DNA of 64,000 nt from CBDDEC01 sp965226785 (GCA_965226785.1 CBDDEC010000002.1:248001-312000), one strand, 5' to 3'. Shown: positions 25,768 through 35,105, numbered from the stretch's first letter. Notes: a model not told the origin generated them from the sequence alone. Numbers and translations: made by a program.

Positions 25768-26025
25768 TCAGTCATTGTTCAGGTCCTTGCTGGCTTCGTC
25801 GCGTGGCAGCATGCCAGACCGGAGGGCCCACTCGTCGCGCGCAACATCGAGCTGGGCCAACAGCGAATCAGTCGCGTGATGTTCGCGCGCAAGGTGAGCA
25901 CGCACGCTGTCGTAGTCGAATTTGGCCTGGCAACCATCCCGTCGCACGAGGCGCGACAGCTCCCCCACCGCGTCGTCGCGGTCCTGCTGGTCATTAAGCC
26001 AGAGGCGGAAGGCTTGCATGGGCAT
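25768..26025 (-). CDS. YozE-like SAM-fold small protein
   Basis: The protein has 85 residues from ATG 26025 (an in-frame ATG at 26112 would add 29). FRLWLNDQQDRDDAVGELSR, then a ten-residue turn and VRAHLAREHHATDSLLAQLD with a WALR ending, resembles YozE_SAM_like proteins (FxxWL..Q..RDDxVGDLARD...LxxHL...A..ALxxAxxEW). Such proteins are cytosolic and of unknown role. It is convergent with the XRE gene. Confidence 0.55.
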   Translation of the reverse strand: MPMQAFRLWLNDQQDRDDAVGELSRLVRRDGCQAKFDYDSVRAHLAREHHATDSLLAQLDVARDEWALRSGMLPRDEASKDLNND

Positions 26026-26197
26026 GCCACCCGCACGGATCGTACTGCGGCCCACCGTGCTCAGGTGGCGCGCCACAACCACGGCCACTGAATCGATGGC
26101 CCAGACGAACACGAGCTAGCGATTTGCAGGCTATGAACTTCGCTCTCGGCTGTCGCAGGGGCAGTCGTGACGGACACTGCCGTTGGCGCGAGAGCCC

Positions 26198-27315
26198 GTA
26201 GGACGGCAAAACCTCATGCGGCCCACCGATACTCATGATGCAAACCTCCTAGCACCGGCTTGCTGTCGACTCGCTGGCTCGGCATCCGCTGCACCGGCTT
26301 GCGTCCCTCCGGAGAGTCGAGCGCCAATGACCGATGCGGCCGCATCGCGTTGTAGTGCTGGACGTACTCACCAGGCACCCGCCTCAGATGCCGTTCGTTG
26401 ACCGCGATGACGTGCTCGAGGCACTCGCGCCGGAGCGTGCCGATCACCCGCTCGGCGATGGCGTTGGCGTTCGGCACGCGCAGCGGCGTCAGAATCGTCT
26501 CGATCCCGAGCCGTCGAGCGCGTGCGATGAAGTCCTCGCCATAGCTACGGTCGCGGTCTCGGATCAGGAACCCTGGCTGCTGACCCCAGGCGGTCGCCTC
26601 GATCATCTGCCTCCCGATCCAGGGCGCGATCGGGTGCTCCGTGACGTTCCAGTGCCGGATGCGGCGCCGGCCGTGGTCGATCACGACGAACACGGAGCGC
26701 GTGCGGAAGGTGAGGGTCTGCACCGTGAACCGGTCAGCAGCCCAGATGCTGGACGCGTGGTTGCGCAGAAACGTGCGCCACGACTGACTCGGCGGTCGCC
26801 GGAGCGCCTGCTGACGGTAGCGGCTCACGGTGCGAGCGCTCACCTCGAAGCCAAGCGCACGCAGCTCACCAACGATGCGGACGGCGCCCCACCGTGGATG
26901 CTCAGTGGCGATGCGCAGGATCAGCCGCTGCCACTCGGCGGGAATGTGGGGACGCCCAGGTCCGCGACGACTCTTCCAGCGCCAGTAGGCGCGCCAAGCA
27001 GAACGATGCCACCGCACAACCGTGTCCGGCTCGACCATCACGAGCGTGCCTCGCCAGCCGGACCAACCGCGTGCCAGTAGTGACCAGAATCGGCGGTCGT
27101 GGCGACGGAGCCGCGGTCGACGACGGCCCCTTGTGTAGACGGCGAGCTGATGCCGCAGCGCTAAGTTCTCGAGGACGAGATCTCGGCGGGCGCGGACCGA
27201 AGCGAAGAGTGCTGCGACAAGCAGACGGAGGTAGAGCACAGACGAGCCTCTCGTGGCTCGCCGATACTCTGCTATCTCAGGACAGAGCTGCACGGATCAA
27301 GTTTTGCCGTCCCAC
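26198..27315 (-). mobile_element. Copy F of the 1118-bp rve-type IS, complete
   Basis: The termini are at 26198 (GTAGGACGGCAAAACCTCAT, one mismatch from the other copies) and 27315 (...TTTTGCCGTCCCAC). The length is 1118 bp. No target duplication is seen. Its right end abuts the 335-bp repeat exactly. Confidence 0.9.
26214..27239 (-). CDS. rve/DDE transposase of IS copy F
   Basis: The protein has 341 residues from GTG 27239. It is full length with the DDE residues intact (WAADRF, VIDHGRRRI, NAIAERVIG). It carries several substitutions relative to copy B in the core (TFRTRSVFVVIDHGRR, IGRQMIEA), so it belongs to a second sequence subtype shared with copy G. Confidence 0.9.
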   Translation of the reverse strand: MLYLRLLVAALFASVRARRDLVLENLALRHQLAVYTRGRRRPRLRRHDRRFWSLLARGWSGWRGTLVMVEPDTVVRWHRSAWRAYWRWKSRRGPGRPHIPAEWQRLILRIATEHPRWGAVRIVGELRALGFEVSARTVSRYRQQALRRPPSQSWRTFLRNHASSIWAADRFTVQTLTFRTRSVFVVIDHGRRRIRHWNVTEHPIAPWIGRQMIEATAWGQQPGFLIRDRDRSYGEDFIARARRLGIETILTPLRVPNANAIAERVIGTLRRECLEHVIAVNERHLRRVPGEYVQHYNAMRPHRSLALDSPEGRKPVQRMPSQRVDSKPVLGGLHHEYRWAA

Positions 27316-27650
27316 GACGCTCGACGCTCCCACCAAGTCAAGTCGTACCGACCGGCGACCAGCGGGACTCGTGATGGGGTGCAGGCGATTGAGAACATGT
27401 GTGCTACACTCGCGCCGATGCAAGTAACTACTCCTGGTGATCAGCCTGGGCAAGCCCATTCCGAGAGCGGAAACTCGTCCCGTGGTGGGCTTCTCGAACA
27501 GCAGGCCGCCGCGCTGCGAGGCCACTTCAGAGCACGGGCGATACGCCGATCCGTCCGTGCTCAGCGTTCCGCCCAGCGGCGCCGCGCGGACCGAGGCGCC
27601 GACCGAAGGTAGGGCAGCTGGTTCCCAAGAAGGGGACCGAGGGTTCGAAT
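27316..27650 (+). repeat. 335-bp direct repeat, copy 2
   Basis: It matches 15208-15542 without gaps (a few substitutions, for example GTGCAGGCG for GTGCGGGCG). Here the repeat continues seamlessly into a tRNA-like T-arm and acceptor, so this copy is the longer, probably older context. Confidence 0.85.
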
Positions 27651-27665
27651 CCCTTCTCCCGCTGC
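27608..27665 (+). pseudogene. Pseudo-tRNA-Gly, 3' two thirds
   Basis: GGTAGGGCAGCTGG resembles the D-arm of tRNA-Gly; TTCCCAA is a CCC anticodon loop; GAGGGTTCGAATCCCTTC is a good T-arm; TCCCGCTGCA is an acceptor 3' strand. The anticodon stem does not pair (GCTGG with GAAGG) and no 5' acceptor strand GCGGGA exists upstream, so it is not functional. It is related to the fragments at 18692 and 54081. Confidence 0.6.
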
Positions 27666-27908
27666 AACTTCGCCACCCCATGGCGAAGAAGCGCCGAGTC
27701 ACCGGGCTGAAATCGCCGATCTCGTCGCCCTGCGGGAGCCTTCCTGTATGAGATTGCGAGGTCGCCACCGGTCGTTGGGCCACCAGGGTGACATCGTACT
27801 AATGCGCGGCCGTTCCGTGTCCGCAGTTACGGTACCAAGCGGAGCCTCAGCGTGAAGGTTCTCGATTTTGCCCAGTCTGGTGGGCCTCTGTGAGTCCCCG
27901 GCAGCGCC

Positions 27909-28740
27909 TCACTCGCACATAACCCCGTCGCCGTCCCGATCATCCATGTACAGGTAGGCGGGGTGACCGCGGCTCACGGGGGCGATGCCGTGCCGGCGCG
28001 CCTCGGCGCATGTGATGCGGCCATTCCCATTGTCGTCGTACAGCTCAAGAGCGCCGCCCTCCGCTCCCGTGGTCGGAACCGGGGTCGCCGTGGCCGCCTG
28101 CCCGGACGTGTCGATGATCATGGCGGTCGAGGAGCAGCCCGAAAGGATCCCCGCGATCGCATCGCGTTCGCGCTCATCGACGGTGAGGGCGTACTTCAGG
28201 CGGACCTCGACCACGCGGCTTGCGAACCAGCAGCGATTCAGATCGGGAAGCCACTCCGCAGCATCCTTGCCGCTCTTCTGCGAGCGGTTGACCGACGGAC
28301 TGGCCAACGTGAGATTCAGGATGTCTGAGGCGAAGCGCCGCCGCGTCGCGGCATCCGCCGCACAGAGGCCGCTGTCGTGCGCCTCCGAGCGCGCGACGAT
28401 GTGCTCGATGTCGGTCTCGGATGTGCTGGCGAACCACGTTCCGGTGTACGGGCCGTAGATGATGCCGCCCATGTCCCCAACGATCAGCTGCTCAACCGAT
28501 TGCGAATAGGGGTAGTCGTCGGCGTCGTACGGGGCGCAGCGATTCTCCGAGGCGACCCCCAAACCGCTCCAGGTGCCAGCGCCGGACACAGTTGGTGCGG
28601 TGGCCTGTGGTGCCGCTGTGGCCTGTGGTGCCGCTGTGGCCTGCGGCGTTGCGGTGGCCTGCGGCGGCGTCCCGGTGGCCTGCGGCGTCGTCCCGGTGGC
28701 CTGCGGCGTCGTCCCGGTGGCCTGCGGCGTCGTCGCGGTG
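27909..28740 (-). CDS. HNH (DUF1524-like) nuclease with Excalibur domain, missing its N-terminus
   Basis: The minus-strand frame is open from the IS3 junction at about 28740 to the stop at 27909 (about 276 residues). A Thr-Pro-Gln-Ala repeat linker is followed by YSQSVEQLIVGDMGGIIYGP, then SETDIEHIVARSEAHDSGLC (the D-x-E-H active-site block), LNLTLASPSVNR and DAAEWLPDLNRCWFASRVVE, which are typical of secreted HNH nucleases. The C-terminus has an Excalibur-type EF-hand-like pair (YDDNGNGRITCAEARRHGI, YMDDRDGDGVMCE). The signal peptide expected before the linker is gone; GTG 28589 is the only start left and would give a 226-residue product without export. It is probably non-functional in the envelope. 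A shorter, internally deleted paralogue lies at 820-1059. Confidence 0.7.
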
Positions 28741-28745
28741 GACGA
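28597..28745 (-). repeat. Tandem repeats encoding T-P-Q-A-T linker
   Basis: About eight 15-18-bp units (GCCTGCGGCGTCGTCCCGGTG and GCCTGTGGTGCCGCTGTG types on the plus strand) encode TPQATGT and APQATA repeats on the minus strand. This is a typical extracellular linker. The array ends exactly where IS3 coding sequence begins. Confidence 0.8.
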
Positions 28746-29536
28746 GGCGTTGAAGGTGAAGCTGCAGCACGTCCACGCCGAACAGTTCGGGGTCTACGGT
28801 GCGCGCAAGCTCTGGCGCCAGCTGCACCGCGAGGGCATCCCCGTCGCGCGCTGCACCGTGGAGCGGCTGATGCGGGAGCTGAGTCTCTCTGGGGTGGTAC
28901 GTGGGAAGGTCAAACGGACGACCGTGGCGGACGAGAGCGCGCCCAGACCGGCGGACCTCGTGGAGCGGGACTTCCACGCACCAGCCCCCAACCGGCTCTG
29001 GGTAGCCGACCTCACCTACGTGCCCAGCTGGTCGGGCTTCGTCTACGTCGCCTTCGTCATCGACGTCTACTCGCGCTCGGTCATCGGCTGGCAGGCATCG
29101 CGCTCACTGCGGACCGAACTCGCGCTCGATGCCCTTGAGCAGGCGCTATGGGCGCGGAACGGACCCTTCGACGGGCTGATTCATCATAGCGATCGTGGGG
29201 TGCAGTACCTCTCGATCCGCTACACCGAGCGGCTCGCCGAGGCCGGGGCCGTGACCTCGGTCGGGAGTCGTGGTGACTCCTATGACAACGCGCTGGCGGA
29301 GTCGGTGATCGGGCTCTACAAGGCGGAGTTGGTGCACCGCCGGGGACCGTGGCGCGGACTCGACGACCTCGAGCTGGCGACGCTGGAGTGGGTGGACTGG
29401 TATAACCATCGGCGGTTGCATAGTGCGCTCGACTACCTGCCACCCGCCGAGTACGAGCGCAACCAGGAACGTGAGCTGGTCTCGGCAGGTGCCGGGACTC
29501 AATGAACCGAGTCTCCACTAAACCCGGGGCGGTTCA
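28741..29536 (+). mobile_element. 5'-truncated IS3-family element with orfB transposase
   Basis: The frame from about 28741 to the stop at 29505 encodes HVHAEQFGVYGARKLWRQLH, TVERLMRELSLSGVVRGK, then the integrase core with Asp in WVADLTYV, Asp in IHHSDRGVQY and Glu in DNALAESVIGLYKAEL, and the end ALDYLPPAEYE. All three catalytic residues are present, but orfA, the frameshift region and the left terminus are lost. The right terminus is CCCGGGGCGGTTCA ending at 29536. The upstream part of the frame is the reverse strand of the nuclease linker. Confidence 0.85.
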
Positions 29537-30445
29537 GTGGCCAGTTCTTCTCAGGATGCCGCTTCACGGCTGCGTACCAAGCGGTCTCGAGCCATGTCTC
29601 CTCGGCCGGTGACCAGTGGATCACGAACGGGTCGGTGCCGGGAAGGAGGCGGTCGCGCACCTCATGCATGTGGGCGACCCACTCGTCGATGATGCGTGCC
29701 TCCTCTGGCTCGCCGAGGTCGTCGGTGACGAAGCATTCGAAGCGCCACTCGCCGTCTTCGATGTGGCCGCAGCCAATCATGAAGATCAGCTCTTGACCAC
29801 CGCGCGCGGGGATCTTTGAGAGTCGAGGCTCGAGACAGTTTCCAAGTCCACGTAGAACTCGACCGGCGCCGGCTCGATCCAGTCGTCGCGGTTGGCGAGA
29901 ACGCGAGCTGGTCGGATTGGCGGACCACTCGGGTCTCGGCTGACGTCAAGGAGCGCCTGTAGCCCGGGGCCCATCGTGTCGCCGCCCACGCCAACCGACG
30001 GTGGTGTGACTCGACGGTCCGTCCAGTGGGTGATGCCGGCGTCGTTGGCCTGCCGTCGCTTGTCCACGCCTACCCAGTAGAGCTGAGTCAGGTCCTCGGT
30101 CTCGCCGAGGATCTGTTTCACGGCGTTCGACCAGGGCGCGTGATCGCCCTTCGCATTCACCCGCAGCTCGTCCACCGTCGGCTCCGGTGCGGCGACCCAC
30201 TCGTGACCCTCGCTCCGTACTCGTCGCACCCACACGATTGCGGCGTTCGCTTGGTCTTCCACGCGGCCACTAGCCTTCGAGGCGTAGTCCTGTGCTACTG
30301 ATCCGAGGCGGTCCATGCAGTTGTGGACGCGGGTCGTCACCTTGCTACGGGTCTGCTCCCAGCCCCGCCCCAGGATGAACGACTCAGGAGGCGTGTAGCC
30401 CTGCAGGCGACCTAACATCCGGTTGTAGAGGTGAAGCTGAACCTT
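29537..30445 (-). pseudogene. TM0106-family RecB-like nuclease, frameshifted and truncated at both ends
   Basis: The minus strand reads LHLYNRMLGRLQGYTPPES, WVAAPEPTVDELRVNAKG, LGETEDLTQLYWVGVDKRRQ and VEFYVDLETVSSLD. After a frameshift near 29815 it continues GGQELIFMIGCGHIEDGEWR and HWSPAEETWLETAWYA. The D-x-E (YVDLETVSSL) and the FMIGCG strand match the RNase-H-like domain of predicted RecB/TM0106 nucleases. The C-terminus is cut by the IS3 terminus at 29536, and the N-terminus by a RAMA-protein remnant near 30445. Confidence 0.65.
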
Positions 30446-30447
30446 GC

Positions 30448-30531
30448 GTCTGGTCGATCGCCGACAAGCCGCCCGCGGGCCGGGCAGCGCGCCAGCAGGC
30501 CGCACAGGCAGCGGCGGCGAAGGCAACGTAG
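30448..30531 (+). pseudogene. C-terminal remnant of a second RAMA-like protein
   Basis: The frame reads VWSIADKPPAGRAARQQ, then AAQAAAAKAT, stopping at 30529-30531. It is nearly the same as the tail of the protein at 20167-20439 (LWSIPDQPPAGQAARQQAAQ). Only 27 codons remain. Confidence 0.65.
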
Positions 30532-30759
30532 CGCGCAATGAGAGAGCGGGCCACGCCGGCAGGCATGACCCGCTCCGTGCGCCGCGGAAGCGACGCGATG
30601 CATGCAACTGCGAACGCCGATGGGGGCCGGGGTTGCCTCTTATCTCAACCTCCGGACGGCTCCCGGAACTCGCATGCGGAAGCAGACGCAAGGCAGCTCA
30701 CAGTCCCCATGCTAGGCTCCCGCCAAACCTTCGCGGGTCTTGGCGAATGGAGCTCGACG

Positions 30760-31698
30760 ATGCGAGTCGGTGTGTCGCTGACGACCGCACAGGGCGGCGA
30801 GGCCTCCGGCACCGACCGTGTCAGCGCACGCGATGGGGCGCGCTGGCTGATTGACCGCGCGGCGGCAGCGCGCGACGCCGACCTCGATTCGCTGTTCGTC
30901 GGCGACCACCACGTCGCGAGGTCGACACGGCCGTACTACCAGAACGTGCCGATCCTCGCGCGCATGCTCGGCGAGTGGGGCGACCGCCCGGCGGGGGCAC
31001 TGTTCGGGCTACCGCTCTGGCATCCGGTGCTGCTCGCTGAGCAGATCGGCACGCTGGCCTGTATCCACCAGGGTCGGTTCATCATGCAATGCGTCGGCGG
31101 GTACGACGGCCACGAGTTCGCCGGGCTCGGCGTCCCCACGGGCCAGCGACCCTCGAGGAGCGAGCAGTCGCTAGAGATCATGCGCCGGCTCTGGAGCGGC
31201 GAGCACGTGACGCACGAGGGCCGCTGGACGTTCGAAGACGCCTCGATCGCACCAGTGCCGCCGGAGCCGGTGGAGGTCTGGCTCGGCGCGCGGGTGAGCC
31301 CGTCGATCGACCGCGCCGCGCGCCTGGCCGACGGCTGGCTCGCCGGGGCCGGGCTCACGGTGGAGCGGGCGGCGGCGACCTCCGCGGAGTACCTCGAGCG
31401 CTGCGAGGCGCACGGGCGACCGCCCAAGGTGGTCGCGATCCGGCGTGACGTCTACGTCGGCGCCAGTGACGAGGAGGCGACCGCGACGACCGCGCCCATC
31501 CTCGAGGCTGGCTACCGCGGCTTTGACCCTCCGGCGCTCGCCATCGGCGGGCCGGAGACGGTAGCCGCCCACTTCGCGGCGCTCGCCGAGGCGGGCTACA
31601 CGGACGTGATCGTGCGCCAGATGATGCCCGACCAGGCCTTGGCGCTCGCCTCGATCTCCCGGCTCGGCGAGGTGCGGGAGCGGGTGGCGGAGGCGTAG
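30760..31698 (+). CDS. LLM-class flavin-dependent oxidoreductase (luciferase-like), copy 1
   Basis: The protein has 312 residues from ATG 30760, with GGAG 7 nt upstream. It has the TIM-barrel pattern of bacterial luciferase-like monooxygenases, often F420- or FMN-dependent: MRVGVSLTTAQGG, LFVGDHHVARSTRPYYQNVP, LLAEQIGTLACIHQGRFIMQ, CVGGYDGHEFAGLGVP (the GxGxxxxEFxAxGVP cofactor loop), RSEQSLEIMRRLWSG and VEVWLGARVSPSIDRAARLA. The substrate is unknown. It is identical to the protein of the inverted copy at 55306. It converges with the decarboxylase-like gene. Confidence 0.85.
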   Translation: MRVGVSLTTAQGGEASGTDRVSARDGARWLIDRAAAARDADLDSLFVGDHHVARSTRPYYQNVPILARMLGEWGDRPAGALFGLPLWHPVLLAEQIGTLACIHQGRFIMQCVGGYDGHEFAGLGVPTGQRPSRSEQSLEIMRRLWSGEHVTHEGRWTFEDASIAPVPPEPVEVWLGARVSPSIDRAARLADGWLAGAGLTVERAAATSAEYLERCEAHGRPPKVVAIRRDVYVGASDEEATATTAPILEAGYRGFDPPALAIGGPETVAAHFAALAEAGYTDVIVRQMMPDQALALASISRLGEVRERVAEA

Positions 31699-31904
31699 GG
31701 CCGCAAGCAGGCAAACTGACCCGGTAATCTCGCTCCAATCAAGGAGCCGCTTCGCAAGCATCCCCTCGACGCGGTCATGGGACGCGAGAACTTGCGCGCC
31801 CAGATCGCACGTCATGCGCCTTCATCTGCTTGGCTTCCCGGACATCGAGTGCGCCTAACCGCGAGGCGCGCCGAGCGTTGAGATCGCCCATCCTCCCAGG
31901 GGCG

Positions 31905-32465
31905 TTAGCGGGCGAACGGCGCCTCAACACCTGGCGCAACGGGCACGTCGAAGGCGTTGAGCGTCATCGAGACGAGCGTGTAGAAGCCAATCACGCCGAT
32001 GATCTCGACCAGACCCTGCTCGCCAAAGGCACTCACTGCGCTCTTGTAGAGCAGCTCCGGAAGTGCGCGCTCGCGGTTGAGCGACATGCAGATGTCGTAG
32101 AGCAGCACCTGCTGCACGGGAGCGAAGTCCGGGCGTCGCCCCTCGAAGACGGCGTCCAGTACCTCGGGTGCGATCCCATGCTCGATGGCGCGCGGCGCGT
32201 GCGAGGCCCACGCGACGTTGGCCTCCCAGTGGCGTGCCGTGATCGAGATTGCCAGCTCCACGAGTCCACGGTCAAGCGTCGTCCGCTCCCACAGCATCGC
32301 CCCGATCGGGCGCAGTAGCTGCGACAGTTCGGGGCTCAATAGCCAGGCGTCGCGGGGTCCGCCGAACTTGCCGTCTCGCGGCGTGCGCGTGCGGGCCAGA
32401 TCGTCGTACTCGTCGCGCTGCTCGTTGGTGAGTTCGTCGCGAGTCTTCACTGACAGTCGGCTCAT
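31905..32465 (-). CDS. Carboxymuconolactone decarboxylase/AhpD-like protein, copy 1
   Basis: The protein has 186 residues from ATG 32465 with GGAGGT upstream. TTLDRGLVELAISITARHWE, then WASHAPRAIEHGI and LDAVFEGRRPDFAPVQQV, match carboxymuconolactone decarboxylase-like proteins (helical AhpD fold). The usual C-x-x-C or catalytic Cys of AhpD is absent (the E-ANVAWASHA motif has no Cys), so peroxidase activity is unlikely; a decarboxylase-like or unknown role is more plausible. A near-identical copy is at 54539. Confidence 0.85.
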   Translation of the reverse strand: MSRLSVKTRDELTNEQRDEYDDLARTRTPRDGKFGGPRDAWLLSPELSQLLRPIGAMLWERTTLDRGLVELAISITARHWEANVAWASHAPRAIEHGIAPEVLDAVFEGRRPDFAPVQQVLLYDICMSLNRERALPELLYKSAVSAFGEQGLVEIIGVIGFYTLVSMTLNAFDVPVAPGVEAPFAR

Positions 32466-32496
32466 CGCTACCTCCGTAGCTGTGCCAGCCCCAGGC

Positions 32497-32751
32497 TTAG
32501 GCGCGGCGTGGCCCATCGCGGTGTTCTTCGAGGCAGCGTTCGAGTTCGGCCAAGGCCTGTCCGCGCCCGAGCAGAAGCCGCGCCCCGCCCGTCAGCACGA
32601 TCCCCACAACCGCCTCGCTGCGCTCGGCGTCGGCCAGGGCGTGCCTGAGCTCCTGCATCGTGCGGTCGGTGATCGCGTTGAGTTTCTCCGGGCGATTGAG
32701 CGTGATCGTCGCTACCGGGTCGTCAACGTCGTACAGGATCTCTTTGTACAC
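32497..32751 (-). pseudogene. Enoyl-CoA hydratase, N-terminal fragment
   Basis: From GTG 32751: YKEILYDVDDPVATITLNRP, then NAITDRTMQELRHALADAER and VGIVLTG, the crotonase start. At GGCGGGG the frame shifts; the expected GRGFCSGAD oxyanion loop is in the next frame. The gene is cut by the duplication boundary at 32488. It follows the broken CoA-transferase by 38 bp, implying a former operon. Confidence 0.75.
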
Positions 32752-32789
32752 AGTCGCTCCATCTGGCTGACGCGCACCAGCCTGCGCAG

Positions 32790-33757
32790 CTAGTAGGGCG
32801 GCTCCACGCCCTGCGCGATGAACTTCTCGCGTAGCGCCTCTCGGGCGCGATCCGTGATCAGTGTGATGGCGTCCCAGTCGTAGCCGAGTTCCAGCAGCAC
32901 CTCTTCCGTCTGTTGGCCCAACTCCGGCCAAGATGCCTTGGTCGTGCCCGGTGTCTCGCTCAACTTGACGAGATTCCCCACCACCTTGCGCTCCCCAACG
33001 CCGGGGAGTTCACGTTTCGCAATGTAGCCGCTGGCGGCGGCCTGCGGATCGTTCAGCACGTCCTCGTAAGTCGCGATGGCGTCCCAGATGATCTCCGGCT
33101 GCGTCGAGGAACTCGCGCCACTCGACCATCGTCTTGCTCGCGAAGATCGCCGTCAGGAGCGGGCGTAGCTGTGCTGCGGTATCGCCCAAGTCTCCGCTCA
33201 TCCCCATCCGTTTCTGCACGGTGTTCCAGCTCGTCGAAGCCCAGATCCGCTTCCCCACCGAAGGCGCAAAACGCCTGCCAGGCCTCCTCCGTCGTAGGGA
33301 AGGCGAGAAAGATGCCCTTGCCGTCCGCCGTGCCGTAGATCCCGTAGCTTCCCGGGACGTTCGGATGGTGTGGCCCGGTGCGGCTGAGGAGATGGCCGGT
33401 GAGCGCGGTGTGCGTGATCTTCCACATCTGGAGCCACAGCTGAGCACCGTACGAGGAGCAGTTCACTTTCTGCCCGACGCCATGGCGTTCGCGTGCCACC
33501 AGCGCGGTCATCACCGCCAGCGCCAGCTGCATCGCCCCCGCGGTGTCCGCCAGCGTCGTGCCAGTGAGCAACGGTGGTCCGTCCTCGTAGCCCGTCACGC
33601 TGGCCAGGTCGCTGCGCGCCTGTGCGGCGCCGTCCAGCATCCGCTTCTCAGCATCCACCACGTCTGCGCCCATGTCCGAGAGGTACAGCGCCGCCGCCGG
33701 TCCTTGCAGCGCGGTCGCCATTTCCAGTACGCGAATGCCCTCGAGCGGTTCGGTCAT
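32790..33757 (-). pseudogene. CaiB/BaiF CoA-transferase with internal deletion and frameshifts
   Basis: From ATG 33757 (AGGAA upstream) the frame reads TEPLEGIRVLEMATALQGPA, LYLSDMGADVV, then jumps to KRMLDGAAQARSDLASVTG. Compared with the intact paralogue at 13564, about 95 residues carrying the CoA-binding IKVEP...NRGKRS region are missing. Later frames (SGDLGDTAAQLRPLLTAIFA; GYIAKRELPGVGERKVVGNL to GVEPPY) need at least two frameshifts near 33220 and 33060. It is inactive. Confidence 0.8.
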
Positions 33758-33992
33758 TGCAGGTTCCTTCCCAATCGCCGTGGCTCGGTGGGCCGGCGTG
33801 CGTCCGCTACTCAGTCGACCCGAGCGCGGGTACACGCCAGAATGGGCGGGGCCTGCGGGGCATGACGCTTCCGCGGTCGCGCGTCGCGACGTCGGCGCCC
33901 TAGCGGCCGTGCCTGAGGGGACCGGCGCGCGCCAAGGCAAGCCCAGCAGCTCGCCGATGATTCATGGCCCGGGCGCTCGCAAGGAGCGCGAA

Positions 33993-35105
33993 CTACATCG
34001 TGGCCAGAGTCGGCTTCCCGGGATGGGGCATGATCTCCGCCGCGGTCAGCGGGTAGGCCTCCTTGCGGTAGATCTGCACGCGGTTGTAACCGAAGTCGCC
34101 GACGTACATGCGGTCCCCAACGATCCGCACCGAGGCCGGAGCCAGAAAGCGCTTCTGGTCCTCGAGGATGGCCATGTCACGCAGACGCAGCGGCGTGCTG
34201 TTCTCCAGCAGGTACCGCAGCCCAGACTTCGAGACCGTGGCATCGCCAAAGAAGCGCTCGACGTAGCGGCCATCGCGGTTGAAGAGCATGATGCGGTTGT
34301 TACCGCGGTCAGCCACGTAGATGTCGCCGTGCTGGTCAACCGCCACACCCGCCGGGCGGTTGAATTCGCCCTCACCGTCCCCGCTCGATCCGATCACCAT
34401 CAATGGCTCGCCGGTGGGGCTCAGCTTCTGCACGCGATCGTTGCGCCAGTCGCCGACGTAGATGCAGCCTTCGGCGTCGACGGCGATGCCCCACGGCATG
34501 TCAAACTCACCAGGCGCATCGCCATATGTGCCGAAGCCATCGATGTACTCGCCATCGAGCGTGAAGCGCTGGACGCGGTGGTTCAACGAGTCGACTACCA
34601 GCAGCTGCCCCTCGGCGTCGAGGGCCATATGCGCCGGACGGTCGAGCTGGCCCGGTTCGCTCCCGTACTCACCCCACTCCGCCACCCGCTCGCTCTCTGG
34701 CGTCACGATGGTGATGGTGTGGTCAGCCTCGTCCGAGACGATCAATCGCCCCTCCGGGTCGAGGATGATCCCGACCGGCCAGGTCCAGCCACAGTCCGTT
34801 GATGACCTCCGCTCGTCGGCCCTCGCGCGATCAGTCGGTATCGGGTCCGGGTGACGCACAACGCCCAGGTCCTCGTCTTCGTCGCTGATCACGCGCAGCG
34901 TGCCGCCCGTGTTGTGCGGTCCTCGTCCAAGGAAATACACTCGCCCGTCGTCGGCGATCGCAAGGTCGGTGGGGTTCCACGTGACCGCGCGCCGGCCCAG
35001 CGTCTTCTCGTACGGGAAGCCGGCCCGGAGCAGCGCCTCAAAGGCGCCGTTGGCACTCGCCCCGTTGCCTGAGGCGCCATTCGGTTCGTTTTGCTCGGTC
35101 GTCAT
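33993..35105 (-). CDS. NHL-repeat beta-propeller protein
   Basis: The protein has 370 residues from ATG 35105. It overlaps the stop of the DUF1501 gene (ATGA), so translation is coupled. The body is a six-bladed propeller of NHL repeats: PVGIILDPEGRLIVSDEADH, PAHMALDAEGQLLVVDSLNH, PWGIAVDAEGCIYVGDWRND, PAGVAVDQHGDIYVADRGNN and a later VRIVGDRMYVGDFGYNRVQI. No signal peptide is evident; the N-terminus is Asn/Gly/Ala-rich (EPNGASGNGASANGAF). Such proteins bind ligands or partner proteins. It is the third gene of a DUF1800-DUF1501-NHL operon. Confidence 0.85.
   Translation of the reverse strand: MTTEQNEPNGASGNGASANGAFEALLRAGFPYEKTLGRRAVTWNPTDLAIADDGRVYFLGRGPHNTGGTLRVISDEDEDLGVVRHPDPIPTDRARADERRSSTDCGWTWPVGIILDPEGRLIVSDEADHTITIVTPESERVAEWGEYGSEPGQLDRPAHMALDAEGQLLVVDSLNHRVQRFTLDGEYIDGFGTYGDAPGEFDMPWGIAVDAEGCIYVGDWRNDRVQKLSPTGEPLMVIGSSGDGEGEFNRPAGVAVDQHGDIYVADRGNNRIMLFNRDGRYVERFFGDATVSKSGLRYLLENSTPLRLRDMAILEDQKRFLAPASVRIVGDRMYVGDFGYNRVQIYRKEAYPLTAAEIMPHPGKPTLATM

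Larger units (their letters stand above)
30553..32488. repeat. 1.94-kb inverted duplication, copy 1
   Basis: This block is repeated in inverted orientation at 54514-56454. It holds a complete monooxygenase gene, the convergent carboxymuconolactone-decarboxylase-like gene and their shared intergenic region. The monooxygenase proteins are identical by eye; the other proteins differ at about six residues near the N-terminus. No IS terminus is present at either boundary. Confidence 0.9.

Noticed and set aside
27277..27783. 168-codon minus-strand frame containing SGRRDSNPRSPSWEP
   Set aside because: That motif is the well-known false translation of the reverse strand of a tRNA; the DNA is the 335-bp repeat and pseudo-tRNA.
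28377..29138. Plus-strand frame spanning the nuclease linker and the IS3 orfB as one gene
   Set aside because: The upstream part is the reverse strand of the Thr-Pro-Gln-Ala linker; only the sequence after about 28741 is transposase.
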